From assembly GCF_900105415.1 (NCBI RefSeq), contig NZ_FNSM01000001.1, forward strand, positions 2,642,501 through 2,706,500: a stretch of DNA of 64,000 nt, read 5' to 3'. A model generated the notes under the pieces. The model did not search any database. It saw only the letters and a list, made by a program, of their open reading frames with translations, and was not told the DNA's origin. Made by a program: the position numbers and the translations under genes. Shown here one piece after another: positions 29,056 to 37,619 of this stretch (positions within the stretch are counted from its first letter, which is position 1; every line of letters begins with the position of its first letter). The DNA comes from Streptomyces sp. TLI_105. GTDB lineage: Bacteria; Actinomycetota; Actinomycetes; Streptomycetales; Streptomycetaceae.

Positions 29056-29736
29056 CTAGTAGCACTCGGCGTCGGTGCCCCGGTGCAGCGACAGGTGCAG
29101 GTCGGGCAGCTTGAAGGTGCCGGCCGTGGTGGCCCAGGCCTTCTGCTGCACGTTGTTCAGCGTGGCCTGCTGGGCGCGCTGGCCGAAGCCGTACGGGTTG
29201 GCCTTGGTGTTGGGCTGGATGCCCGGCTTGCCGTCGACCGGCTTGCCGCCGAACTCGTTGAGCTTTCCGGCCGCGACACCGATGTCGATGTTGGTGAACT
29301 CGGCGTCGGCCTTGAGCTCGGAGACATCGAGGTAGATGCCCTTCGCGTAGACCTTGTCCTCGTCCTTGCCGGTCTTGACGGCGTCGGTGCCGGCCTCCAG
29401 GCGGAGGGTGACGTCACCGACGAACGGCACCTTCGGCGTGACGACCGACTGGCACATGTTGGTGATCCAGGCCTCGGAGAAGCCGGACACCGCCACCGGG
29501 GCGGCGAAGTCCTTGCCCTCGAGGTCCTTGCCCGCGTCCACGCTGCCGTACTGGACGAAGTCCGTACCGACGAGGCTGTTGGCCTTAACCTTGAATTCCT
29601 GGCCGGAGATGCTGAAGGACGCGGCGAGCGCGCCCTGGGCCAGGCCGACACCGATCGCGGCCGTCGCGGCCACGCTCGGGACCATGACGACGGCGAACCG
29701 CTTCCATCTGGTCCCGCCACGAACCTGGGACTTCAT
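29056..29736 (-). CDS. DUF6230 exported protein
   Basis: A 226-residue secreted protein. ATG 29736 follows GGAGGA. A signal sequence (FAVVMVPSVAATAAIGVGLA) ends at GALAAS. The mature part (FSISGQEFKVKANSLVGTDF, then paired Cys near MCQS and at the C-terminal AECY) fits the DUF6230 family, sometimes labelled cholesterol esterase in databases without a visible esterase motif; I see no catalytic GxSxG. It is the first gene of a three-gene operon with DUF6114 and the Thr/Pro-rich protein. Confidence 0.82.
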   Translation of the reverse strand: MKSQVRGGTRWKRFAVVMVPSVAATAAIGVGLAQGALAASFSISGQEFKVKANSLVGTDFVQYGSVDAGKDLEGKDFAAPVAVSGFSEAWITNMCQSVVTPKVPFVGDVTLRLEAGTDAVKTGKDEDKVYAKGIYLDVSELKADAEFTNIDIGVAAGKLNEFGGKPVDGKPGIQPNTKANPYGFGQRAQQATLNNVQQKAWATTAGTFKLPDLHLSLHRGTDAECY

Positions 29737-30091
29737 GAGAATTCCTCCTTCTCGGACGTACATCTCCGGAGGGGCCCGGGGGCCCGCCCTGGGATGGGAG
29801 AAGAGCTACGTCCTCGGGAAGGAGAGCGCCGAGGCATCAGGCGGCGCGATGCGCGTCCGAATCACCGGCGATCACCCCCGAGCGACAACCATGGGTCACG
29901 CCTTCGAGCGCGACCTGATTTGGACAGGCCCCGGTCGGTGAGATCGGGAACCCCCCTGTCCACGACCGGTGCCGGAACACCGGTCCACTCGGTGGGGACC
30001 CTCGCCGCTTTCCCGGGTGGTTGCCGGGGGATGCGGTTCGGACCGAGCGTCGCCGATCGTGGTCCATTCCGGGCCCCCGCACAAGGGGGTT

Positions 30092-30109
30092 CGTTACTGG
30101 CTAGTAACG
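30092..30109. promoter_or_regulatory. Palindromic operator candidate upstream of the DUF6230 operon
   Basis: CGTTACTGGCTAGTAACG has perfect 7-bp arms. A related half-site pair TTACT-GCA-AGTAA lies at 30224-30236. Both are in the 591-base gap 29737-30327, which holds no convincing gene; the distance to the DUF6230 start (over 350 bases) implies a long leader or a distant promoter. Confidence 0.5.
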
Positions 30110-30223
30110 GGTGGATAACCACGTCATGGCGGGGCGGGACCGAACGGGCACGCTGGGTGCGTTCGAGCGACAGGGAATGTCAGGAGATCGCCACATGAAT
30201 CCGGACAGAACGCCGGGTTCGAT

Positions 30224-30236
30224 TTACTGCAAGTAA
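30224..30236. promoter_or_regulatory. Second TTACT/AGTAA inverted repeat
   Basis: TTACTGCAAGTAA, 5-bp arms, about 130 bp from the first site and sharing its arm sequence. Confidence 0.4.
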
Positions 30237-30238
30237 CA

Positions 30239-30276
30239 GCGGCCGCGATTACCAAGTTTTGGTAAAGCGCGGCCGC
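30239..30276 (-). terminator. Terminator of the thioredoxin-TPR gene
   Basis: GCGGCCGCG-A-TTACCAA pairs with TTGGTAA-AG-CGCGGCCGC in a long stem with one small asymmetric bulge, 52 bases past the stop of the leftward gene. GTTTT follows on the plus strand, so it may work both ways. Confidence 0.65.
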
Positions 30277-30327
30277 GTTTTGTCACGCTGCTGCCAAATC
30301 GTCAAACGATCCGGCGCACCCGGGGAG

Positions 30328-31293
30328 CTAGAACAGCACCCGGGCGAGGGCCTGCCGGGCGGCCGTCACCCGCGGATCGTCGGCACCGATCACCTCGAAC
30401 AGCTCCAGGAGTCGCAGCCGCGCCGCGTCCCGGTCCTCGCCCGCCGTGCGGCGCACGGTCTCCACGAGGCGCCCGAAGGCGTCCTGCACATGGCCGCCCA
30501 CCAGATCCAGGTCGGCGGCGGCGATCTGCGCGGTGACGTCGGCCGGATCGTCCGCCGCCTTCTGGCGGACGACGCCCGGGTCGAGGTCCTGCACCCGGGC
30601 GAGGAGTTCGGCCTGCGCCAGACCGAGCTTGGCCTCCGGGTGGGCCGGGTCGTCGGCGAGCACGTTCTTGTACGCCTGGACGGCACCCGCCAGGTCGCCC
30701 GCGTCGAGCGCGGACATGGCCGCTTCGAGGAGCGCGTCGTACGGACCGGCCGGCCGCGCCGCCGGGTCGAAGGCGTCGGCGCCCGCGTCCACGGCGATGC
30801 CGGTCAGACCGAAGCGCTCCTCGCCGACCTGGATCAGCTGGTCGAGGGTCTCCCGGATCTGCGCCTCGGGCACCGCACCCTGGAACAGCGGCAGCGCCTG
30901 ACCGGCGACCACCGCGAAAACGGCCGGAATTCCCTGGATGCCGAACTGCTGCATCAGCATCTGGTTGGCGTCGACGTCGATCTTCGCGAGCAGGAAGCGG
31001 CCGTTGTACTCGACGGCGAGCCGCTCCAGGAGGGGGCCGAGCTGCTTGCAGGGCTCGCACCACTCGGCCCAGAAGTCGAGGACGACCGGAACCTCGGCCG
31101 AGCGCTGGAGCACATCGCGCTCGAAGCCGGCCTCGTCTACGTCGATCACCAGGGCCGACGGGGGCACGGCGGCGGAACCGCCCTGCCGGGCGGCTTCGGC
31201 GCGCACCTGCTCCGCCTTCGCCTTGGCCTCTCCGGCCGCCTTCACCGCGGCGAGGTCGACGACGCCGCTCATGGACATGTTTCGGGGCTGCAT
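30328..31293 (-). CDS. Thioredoxin-domain protein with TPR-like C-terminus (CnoX-like)
   Basis: A 321-residue cytoplasmic protein. An N-terminal thioredoxin fold has the active-site motif FWAEWCEPCKQLGP and the cis-Pro loop GIQGIPAVFAV. A helical repeat region of TPR type follows (SALDAGDLAGAVQAYKNVLADDP, split by the family into two or three repeats) to the end. This arrangement matches CnoX/YbbN chaperedoxins, which hold unfolded proteins and protect cysteines under oxidative stress. ATG 31293 is supported by AGGA 7 bases upstream; an in-frame ATG lies two residues past the start codon cluster. Monocistronic, divergent from a TetR gene. Confidence 0.87.
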   Translation of the reverse strand: MQPRNMSMSGVVDLAAVKAAGEAKAKAEQVRAEAARQGGSAAVPPSALVIDVDEAGFERDVLQRSAEVPVVLDFWAEWCEPCKQLGPLLERLAVEYNGRFLLAKIDVDANQMLMQQFGIQGIPAVFAVVAGQALPLFQGAVPEAQIRETLDQLIQVGEERFGLTGIAVDAGADAFDPAARPAGPYDALLEAAMSALDAGDLAGAVQAYKNVLADDPAHPEAKLGLAQAELLARVQDLDPGVVRQKAADDPADVTAQIAAADLDLVGGHVQDAFGRLVETVRRTAGEDRDAARLRLLELFEVIGADDPRVTAARQALARVLF

Positions 31294-31597
31294 GGATACA
31301 TCCTCCCCCTTCCGCGCGCGTAACCGGTAAGCCATGGCTGAACCGCGCCGTCCGCGCATCTCCCGCCGGTGTGCGAGACGCGTGGACGACACGGTTCTTC
31401 GTCTTCGGTGGCACCGGGTCCCCACCCGACGCCTTCTGTCGCACCGGATCCCCATCCGGCACTGTGGTTGTCGCTCAGGCCGCTCAATGCCTTTCGCTAC
31501 AGGTCGTAGCGTAACTCCAGGGAAGGATCCGGCGGGAGGGCGCGGGCGGGATCCGCGCGGTGAACTGCCTCACATCACCGGCCTCTGGCGGTATACC

Positions 31598-31609
31598 TAC
31601 CGGCGGGTA
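31598..31609. promoter_or_regulatory. Operator candidate in front of the TetR gene
   Basis: TACC-GGCG-GGTA, extended by outer ATACC/GGTAT, lies 13-24 bases before the TetR start and overlaps a TATGGT -10-like element at 31608-31613, as expected for autorepression. The 328-base gap 31294-31621 holds the divergent promoters and no gene. Confidence 0.5.
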
Positions 31610-31621
31610 TGGTCGCTTTCC

Positions 31622-32254
31622 ATGTGTAAGCGCACCAACCCCCGCGGCAGCCGCACCGGGCGCCCCCGCTCCACCGAGGCCGACACGGCCATCCTGGAGG
31701 CGACCCGCGCGGCCCTGGTCGAACTGGGCTGGTCCAAGCTCACGATGGGGGACGTGGCCGGCCGCGCCGGGGTCGCGAAGACGACCCTCTACCGCCGCTG
31801 GGCCAACAAGAACGAGCTCGTCGTGGACGCCGTCGCCGTCCTCTTCGACGAACTCGAACTGCCCGACCTCGGTTCCCTCCAGGCCGACATCGAGCACGTG
31901 GTGCTGCAGTTCGCGGCCCTCCTCGAACGGCCCGAGACGAAGACGGCCCTCATGGCCGTGGTGGCCGAGTCGACCCGGGACGAGCCACTCCGCGAGCGCA
32001 TACGCGCCTCCATCGTCGACCGCCAGAAGCGGCTGGTCCTGGCGGGCCGCGAGCGGGCCCAGCAGCGCGGCGAACTCCCGGCGGGCCGCGACCCGATGAC
32101 CGTGGACGCCACCGACGACCTGATCTTCGACGTCATCGCGGGCGCGGTCGTGCACCGCGCCCTGGTCAGCGCCGAACCGGTGGACGCCCCCTGGGTGGCC
32201 CGCCTCTCCGCGCTCCTGGTGGGCGGCCTGGGCGCGGCGGCGACCATCGGCTGA
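31622..32254 (+). CDS. TetR-family transcriptional regulator
   Basis: A 210-residue repressor. The N-terminal helix-turn-helix is standard (LTMGDVAGRAGVAKTTLYRRWANK), and the C-terminal ligand domain is of the TetR_C type with RDEPLRERIRASIVDRQKR. No ribosome site precedes ATG 31622; a -10-like hexamer 8 bases upstream suggests a leaderless mRNA. It lies between the divergent thioredoxin gene and the convergent icmA, so its target beyond itself is not evident. Ligand unknown. Confidence 0.87.
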   Translation: MCKRTNPRGSRTGRPRSTEADTAILEATRAALVELGWSKLTMGDVAGRAGVAKTTLYRRWANKNELVVDAVAVLFDELELPDLGSLQADIEHVVLQFAALLERPETKTALMAVVAESTRDEPLRERIRASIVDRQKRLVLAGRERAQQRGELPAGRDPMTVDATDDLIFDVIAGAVVHRALVSAEPVDAPWVARLSALLVGGLGAAATIG

Positions 32255-32276
32255 ACGGGCGGGACCCGGCGGGAGA

Positions 32277-33977
32277 TCAGAACCCAGGGGGCTCCGTGTA
32301 GACCCCCCACTCCTCGCGCAGGGCGTCGCAGATCTCGCCGAGCGTGGCCTCGGCACGGACGGCCTCCAGCATCGGGGGGATCATGTTCGACCCGTCCCGG
32401 GCCGCCGCGAGCATCGCGTCGAGCGAGGCGCGGACCCGGGCGTCGTCACGCCGCCCCCTGCGCTCGCCGAGGACCCTGACCTGCTCCCACTCGACCTCGT
32501 GGCTGACCCGCAGGATCTCCAGGTCGCCGGTGACCGAGCCGTGGTGGACGTTGACGCCGACGACCCGCTTCTCGCCCTTCTCCAGGGACCGCTGGTACCG
32601 GAAGGCGGAGTCGGCGATCTCGCCGGTGAACCAGCCGTCCTCGATGCCGCGCAGGATGCCGGAGGTGATCGGGCCGATCGGGTGCCTGCCGTCCGGGTGG
32701 GCGCGCAGACCGCGCTCCTTGATCTGCTCGAAGATCTTCTCGGCGTCGGCCTCGATCCGGTCGGTGAGCTGCTCGACGTACCAGGAACCGCCCAGCGGGT
32801 CGGCGACGTTGGCGACGCCGGTCTCCTCCATCAGCACCTGCTGGGTGCGCAGCGCGATCTCGGCGGCCTGCTCGCTGGGGAGCGCGAGGGTCTCGTCGAG
32901 GGCGTTGGTGTGGAGGGAGTTGGTGCCGCCGAGGACGGCGGAGAGCGCCTCGACCGCGGTCCGCACGACGTTGTTGTACGGCTGCTGGGCGGTGAGGGAG
33001 ACCCCGGCGGTCTGGGTGTGGAAGCGGAGCCACTGCGCCTTGTCGGTCCTGGCGCCGTAGACCTCCTTCATCCAGCGGGCCCAGATCCGGCGGGCGGCGC
33101 GGAACTTGGCGATCTCCTCGAAGAAGTCGAGGTGCGCGTCGAAGAAGAAGGAGAGGCCGGGGGCGAAGACGTCGACGTCGAGGCCGCGGGAGAGGCCGAG
33201 CTCGACGTAGCCGAAGCCGTCGGCGAGGGTGTACGCCAGCTCCTGCGCGGCCGTCGCCCCGGCCTCGCGGATGTGGTAGCCGGAGACCGAGAGCGGCTTG
33301 TACGCGGGGATGCGCGCCGCGCAGTGCTCCATCAGGTCGCCGATCAGGCGCAGATGGGGCTCGGGCTGGAAGAGCCACTCCTTCTGGGCGATGTACTCCT
33401 TGAAGATGTCGGTCTGCAGCGTGCCGTTGAGGACGGCCGGGTCGACGCCCTGGCGTTCGGCGGCGACCAGGTACATGCAGAAGACCGGGACGGCGGGCCC
33501 GGAGATCGTCATGGACGTCGTGACGTCCCCGAGCGGGATGTCCTTGAAGAGGGCCTCCATGTCGGCGGCGGAGTCGACGGCGACACCGCAGTGGCCGACC
33601 TCGCCGAGGGAGCGGGGGTCGTCGGAGTCGCGGCCCATGAGGGTCGGCATGTCGAAGGCGACGGAGAGGCCGCCGCCGCCCGCGGCCAGGATCATCTTGT
33701 ACCGCTCGTTGGTCTGCTCGGCGTTGCCGAAGCCGGCGAACTGGCGGATGGTCCAGGTCCGGCCCCGGTAACCGGTCGGGTGCAGACCGCGGGTGAAGGG
33801 GTACTCGCCGGGCCAGCCGATGCGCTCGAACCCCTCGTAGGTGTCGCCGGGCCGGGGTCCGTAGACCGGCTCGACGGCGTCGCCGGAGAGCGTCGTGAAG
33901 TCCGCGTCACGCTTGCGGGCCTTGTCGTAGCGGGCCTGCCAGCGGCGGCGGCCCTCCTCGATGGCGTCAGCGTCCAT
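32277..33977 (-). CDS. icmA: Isobutyryl-CoA mutase large subunit
   Basis: A 566-residue member of the B12-dependent acyl-CoA mutase family, exactly the length of characterised IcmA and lacking the cobalamin-binding DxHxxG domain, which is on a separate small subunit. Two active-site residues settle the substrate: Phe80 (WTIRQFAGFG) and Gln198 (KEYIAQKEW), where methylmalonyl-CoA mutases have Tyr and Arg. The enzyme interconverts isobutyryl-CoA and n-butyryl-CoA, linking valine degradation to butyrate and polyketide precursors. The small subunit gene icmB is not in the window; a MeaB-type chaperone is at 43460-44416. A 24-bp palindrome sits just before the start. Confidence 0.93.
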   Translation of the reverse strand: MDADAIEEGRRRWQARYDKARKRDADFTTLSGDAVEPVYGPRPGDTYEGFERIGWPGEYPFTRGLHPTGYRGRTWTIRQFAGFGNAEQTNERYKMILAAGGGGLSVAFDMPTLMGRDSDDPRSLGEVGHCGVAVDSAADMEALFKDIPLGDVTTSMTISGPAVPVFCMYLVAAERQGVDPAVLNGTLQTDIFKEYIAQKEWLFQPEPHLRLIGDLMEHCAARIPAYKPLSVSGYHIREAGATAAQELAYTLADGFGYVELGLSRGLDVDVFAPGLSFFFDAHLDFFEEIAKFRAARRIWARWMKEVYGARTDKAQWLRFHTQTAGVSLTAQQPYNNVVRTAVEALSAVLGGTNSLHTNALDETLALPSEQAAEIALRTQQVLMEETGVANVADPLGGSWYVEQLTDRIEADAEKIFEQIKERGLRAHPDGRHPIGPITSGILRGIEDGWFTGEIADSAFRYQRSLEKGEKRVVGVNVHHGSVTGDLEILRVSHEVEWEQVRVLGERRGRRDDARVRASLDAMLAAARDGSNMIPPMLEAVRAEATLGEICDALREEWGVYTEPPGF

Positions 33978-33984
33978 GCCTCGA

Positions 33985-34008
33985 ATTTACTAGGACGTCC
34001 TAGTAAAT
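33985..34008. promoter_or_regulatory. 24-bp perfect palindrome at the icmA start
   Basis: ATTTACTAGGAC followed directly by its exact reverse complement, 8 bases before the icmA ATG. The AT content and position are those of a repressor operator overlapping the translation start region. Confidence 0.7.
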
Positions 34009-34049
34009 GTCGACGGCACGCCCCCGCACGTGTGTACGGGGGGTGGGGG

Positions 34050-34382
34050 TCAGGCCTTGACCGGCTGCGCCTGCGCGCCGCTGACCAGCGGAAGCGTCTC
34101 GGCGACGACCTTGCGCTCGACGAAGAAGGCGGCGGTCGGGATGGTGCCGGAGACCAGCACCCACAGCAGCTTGCCGAACGGCCACTTCGCCTTGGAGCCC
34201 AGGTCGAAGGCGAAGATCAGGTAGATGATGTAGAGGACACCGTGGAGCTGGGAGACCGCGAAGGTCAGGTCCTCGCCGACGCCGAAGCCGTACTTGGCGA
34301 CCATGCACGCACAGAGGATCAGGAGCATGACCGCGGTGACGTAGGCCATGACGCGGTAGCGGGTCAGCACGCTGGATTTCAT
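34050..34382 (-). CDS. DUF3817 membrane protein
   Basis: A 110-residue protein with three predicted transmembrane helices (RYRVMAYVTAVMLLILCACM; LHGVLYIIYLIFAFDL; LLWVLVSGTIPTAAFF). The segment HGVLYIIYLIFAFDLGSKAKW is the DUF3817 signature, the family also found fused to the end of some MFS transporters. Function unknown. A MarR gene lies 66 bp upstream on the same strand, and the two may be cotranscribed. A second member occurs at 40147-40497. Confidence 0.85.
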   Translation of the reverse strand: MKSSVLTRYRVMAYVTAVMLLILCACMVAKYGFGVGEDLTFAVSQLHGVLYIIYLIFAFDLGSKAKWPFGKLLWVLVSGTIPTAAFFVERKVVAETLPLVSGAQAQPVKA

Positions 34383-34448
34383 GCCGTCGAGCGTAACGGC
34401 ACGTTCCGGGCGATCTTCGCGGGGGTCGGAGTGCGGTCGGCCCTCCGG

Positions 34449-34958
34449 TCAGCCCTCGTCGAAGTCGTGCGCCGCGACCCGCAGCGGGCGCAGCATCGCG
34501 AAGATCTCCGCGCACTCCTCGGCGTCGTACGCGCCGAGGCCGAACTCCATCTCCATCAGGTCGCGGGTCGCGGCCTCGACCACCTCGCGGCCCTTCTCCG
34601 TGATGGAGGCGAGGGTGCCGCGGCCGTCGTTGGGGTTGGGCCGCTTGGCGACGAGCCCCGACTTCACCAGCCGGTCCACCGTGTTCGTCACCGAGGTCGG
34701 GTGGACCATCAGCCGCTCGCCGATCTTGGACATCGGCAGCTCGCCCGCCTTGGAGAAGGTGAGCAGGACCAGGGCCTCGTACCGCGCGAAGGTCAGCCCG
34801 TACGGCTTGACGACCGCGTCGACCTCCGCGAGGAGGATCTGGTGGGCGCGCATGATCGAGGTGATCGCGGCCATCGAGGGGACCGGGCCCCAGCGCTTCT
34901 GCCAGAGTTCGTCGGCTCGGGCGATGGGGTCGAAGGGGAGACTGAGCGGCTTCGGCAC
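34449..34958 (-). CDS. MarR-family transcriptional regulator
   Basis: A 169-residue regulator starting at GTG 34958. The winged helix reads LPMSKIGERLMVHPTSVTNTVDRLVKSGLVAKRPNPNDGRGTLASIT, here quoted in spirit by its recognition helix HPTSVTNTVDRLV and wing PNPNDGRG. The domain sits between dimerisation helices at both ends. It begins 9 bases after the stop of the MFS exporter gene, so it may be cotranscribed with it and with DUF3817 downstream. Its ligand is unknown. Confidence 0.88.
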   Translation of the reverse strand: MPKPLSLPFDPIARADELWQKRWGPVPSMAAITSIMRAHQILLAEVDAVVKPYGLTFARYEALVLLTFSKAGELPMSKIGERLMVHPTSVTNTVDRLVKSGLVAKRPNPNDGRGTLASITEKGREVVEAATRDLMEMEFGLGAYDAEECAEIFAMLRPLRVAAHDFDEG

Positions 34959-34967
34959 GCGTCGACC

Positions 34968-36530
34968 TTACCGACTGGTCACATGCCGGTCAGCCCCGTC
35001 TCGCCCTTCGGTCGCCCGCAGCTCGACGGCGGCGGCGAGGAGACAGACCGTGCCGAGGACGCCCGTGCCCGCGACGACCGTGTGCACGGGGGCGAACTCG
35101 GCCGCGATCCCGGCCCCGGCCATGCCGACGCCCTGCACGGTCATCATGCCCGCGGTCATCAGGGTCATGGCCCTCCCCCGCTGCTCCTCGGGGACGGCGG
35201 CGACGAACCAGGCGTCGAGACCGAGGGTGTACGCGCCGGTGGCGCCGGCCAGGAACAGGGCGACGGCCGCGAGGACGACGCCCGGCTCGGGGGCGTACAG
35301 CAGGTACGGCAGGACGCCGGTGACGGCGAGCGGCAGCACGATCCGGGAGCGGGTCCCGGCGGAGAGGAACGATCCGGCGAAGAGCTCGCCCGCGATGGTG
35401 CCGACGGGCAGCGCGCACATGAGGAGGCCGAGGGCGGCGGTGGAGACGCCGATCTCGTCGGCGTAGGGGGCGGCGAGCGCCTCGGGGACGACGGCGAAGA
35501 GCGGCGGCACCCAGAACATCAGCATCAGGGCGCGCACGCGCCGGTTCCGCAGCACCGCCCAGGTGCCGGCGAGCCCGCCCGTGGACGCGGCCGCCCGGGC
35601 GGGGCGGCGGGCGGTGCCGAGGCGCAGGAGCAGCGCGGAGACGAGGAACGTGGCGGCGGTGACGACGAGGGCGCCGCGCGGCGGGACGAGGGTGAGGAGG
35701 ACGCCGCCGGCGGCGAAGCCGGCGAGCAGCGCGCTCTGCGACACGATCCGCAGCAGCGAGCGCCCGAGCACGAACAGCTCGCCCTCGCCGAGGATGTCGG
35801 CGAGGGTCGCCATGCGGGTGCCGTTGAAGACGGGCGAGACGACGGCGATGGCGCAGCGCAGCACGAGCAGGACGGCGACGGGGGTGGCGGGCACGACCAT
35901 GAGCGCGACGCAGCCGGCGCAGACGAGGTCGCAGACGACGAGGATCCGCCGGGGCGGAAGCCGGTCGGTGAGCCCGGCGAGGAGGGTCCCGCCGAGGAGG
36001 TAGGGCAGGAACCCGAGCGCGAAGGTGAGCGAGGAAAGCAGCGGCGACCGCGTCAGGTCGTAGACGAGCACGGTGAGCGCGAGCTCACTGACGACGACCC
36101 CGAGCAACGAGAACAGATGCGCCACGAACACGAACCGGAACTCGGGGACGGCGAAGACGGCGAGGTATCCGGGGCCGCCGGCCGGAACCTCGGGCCCGAC
36201 GGCCGGGGCCGGGACGGGCACGGCAGCGCCGGGGTCGACGGCCCGCACGGGCGCAAACCCGGCCGCAGGACCGACGGCCCGGGCCGGGACGGGCGCGGTA
36301 CCGGGCCCGGCGGTCCCGGCAGGGACAGCGCCGGGGGCGACAGCCCGCGCGGGCTCGACCGCAGGACCGACGGCTCGGCCGGGCCCGGCGGCGCCCGGCG
36401 CGGTGGTCCTCGCGGAGGCCGGTGTGGCCTCGGGGGGCGGTGTCCCGGGCGTGTGGGTGGGCCCCGGGGGGAGGTGGGCGGGGGTGGTCGTGGGCGCCGG
36501 GAGGGGCGTCCGGGGGGTGTTCTCGGGCAT
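34968..36530 (-). CDS. MFS transporter with long Pro/Ala-rich N-terminus
   Basis: A 520-residue major facilitator protein. The first 120 or so residues are a low-complexity Ala/Pro/Gly/Val extension (PGAAGPGRAVGPAVEPARAV) absent from ordinary family members; an internal start nearer the first helix cannot be excluded. The membrane part starts at FVFVAHLFSLLGVVVSELAL and has about 12 helices with the loop-2 motif AGLTDRLPPRRIL. It fits the MFS group of macrolide/drug exporters (Mef-like). It is divergent from a DUF5937/ArsR-type regulator 81 bp away, which probably controls it. Confidence 0.82.
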   Translation of the reverse strand: MPENTPRTPLPAPTTTPAHLPPGPTHTPGTPPPEATPASARTTAPGAAGPGRAVGPAVEPARAVAPGAVPAGTAGPGTAPVPARAVGPAAGFAPVRAVDPGAAVPVPAPAVGPEVPAGGPGYLAVFAVPEFRFVFVAHLFSLLGVVVSELALTVLVYDLTRSPLLSSLTFALGFLPYLLGGTLLAGLTDRLPPRRILVVCDLVCAGCVALMVVPATPVAVLLVLRCAIAVVSPVFNGTRMATLADILGEGELFVLGRSLLRIVSQSALLAGFAAGGVLLTLVPPRGALVVTAATFLVSALLLRLGTARRPARAAASTGGLAGTWAVLRNRRVRALMLMFWVPPLFAVVPEALAAPYADEIGVSTAALGLLMCALPVGTIAGELFAGSFLSAGTRSRIVLPLAVTGVLPYLLYAPEPGVVLAAVALFLAGATGAYTLGLDAWFVAAVPEEQRGRAMTLMTAGMMTVQGVGMAGAGIAAEFAPVHTVVAGTGVLGTVCLLAAAVELRATEGRDGADRHVTSR

Positions 36531-36611
36531 GGGCGCAGCGTGCCCGGGGCCGGGGCGCGGACCTAGACTTTCGGCTCCAGGCGAATGTTCAGCCGCACCC
36601 CGGAGGGCCCC

Positions 36612-37604
36612 GTGCCGTACCACCTGCGTTTCGGCGAGGCCGACCCCTTGCGGATCCGGTTCGCGATCTCGCCGCTGTGGGAGACGCACTCCGCGGTGCG
36701 GGTGCTCGCGCGGCCCGCGAAGCAGGGCTACCACCTGCCGTGGATGCGGCGGATCGCGGGCGCCGCGCGGGAGCTCGACCTCGGGCCGCTGCACCTGCTG
36801 ATGCCGCTGCGCGGGCACAGCCCGGACTTCCTGTACCCCCCGCCGCTGGGCCCCGCCGCCGCCTTCGAGGACGAGATCGCGGCCGTACGGGGGACGGATC
36901 CGGCGCTGGCCCTGGACGACTTCGAGCGGGCGCTCGCGGAGACGCCGGGGGCGGCGGACACGGCGGAGGGGCGGCGGCTGCTCGCCGATCCCGCCGGGGC
37001 GGTGGGCCGGCTCGCCGATCTGCTCCGGGCCGCCTGGGAGGCCCTGCTCGCGCCCGAGTGGCCCCGGCTGCGCGCGCTTCTGGAGGCGGACGTGGCGTAC
37101 CACTCGCGGCGGCTCGCGGAGGGCGGCCTCGAACGGCTGCTGAGCGAGCTGCACCCGGCCTTCGACTGGGCCGCGGAGACGGCCACGCTGCGGGTGGCCT
37201 ATCCGGGGGAGCACGACCGGCCGCTGGACGGGCAGGGGCTCGTGCTGATGCCGTCGGTGTTCACCTGGCCGGACGTGGTGAGCGGTTTCGATCCGCCGTG
37301 GCAGCCGACGGTGGTCTATCCGGCGCGCGGCATCGGCGGGCTGTGGTCGGAGCCCCGGGACCGCACCCCGGAGGCGCTCGCCCGGTTGCTCGGCCCGGTG
37401 CGGGCGGACGTCCTGTGCGCCCTGGCCGAGCCGATGGGCACCACGGCGCTCGCCCATCTCCTGGGTCGGGCTCCCTCGTCCGTCTCGTCGCACCTGGCGG
37501 TGCTGCGGGACGCGGGGCTGCTGACCTCGCGGCGGTACGGCCACCAGGTGCTGTACGAGCGGACCCCGCTGGGCATGGCGCTGTCGCAGCCGGAGGCGGA
37601 CTGA
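36612..37604 (+). CDS. DUF5937/ArsR-type winged-helix regulator
   Basis: A 330-residue regulator. The N-terminal two thirds (PYHLRFGEADPLRIRFAISP onward) is a DUF5937-like domain, and the C-terminus is an ArsR winged helix (VLCALAEPMGTTALAHLLGR, SSVSSHLAVLRDAGLL). GTG 36612 is preceded by GGAGGG at the right distance; an upstream ATG at 36585 lacks a site. Proteins of this design usually sit beside and repress drug-export MFS genes, and one is divergent here. No metal-binding cysteines are seen, so it is not a metal sensor. Confidence 0.8.
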   Translation: MPYHLRFGEADPLRIRFAISPLWETHSAVRVLARPAKQGYHLPWMRRIAGAARELDLGPLHLLMPLRGHSPDFLYPPPLGPAAAFEDEIAAVRGTDPALALDDFERALAETPGAADTAEGRRLLADPAGAVGRLADLLRAAWEALLAPEWPRLRALLEADVAYHSRRLAEGGLERLLSELHPAFDWAAETATLRVAYPGEHDRPLDGQGLVLMPSVFTWPDVVSGFDPPWQPTVVYPARGIGGLWSEPRDRTPEALARLLGPVRADVLCALAEPMGTTALAHLLGRAPSSVSSHLAVLRDAGLLTSRRYGHQVLYERTPLGMALSQPEAD

Positions 37605-37619
37605 CCGTCGCCGGCGGCC

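Noticed and set aside
29837..30122. Small minus-strand frames in the long gap before DUF6230
   Set aside because: No coding bias, family or ribosome site; probably leader or intergenic sequence.
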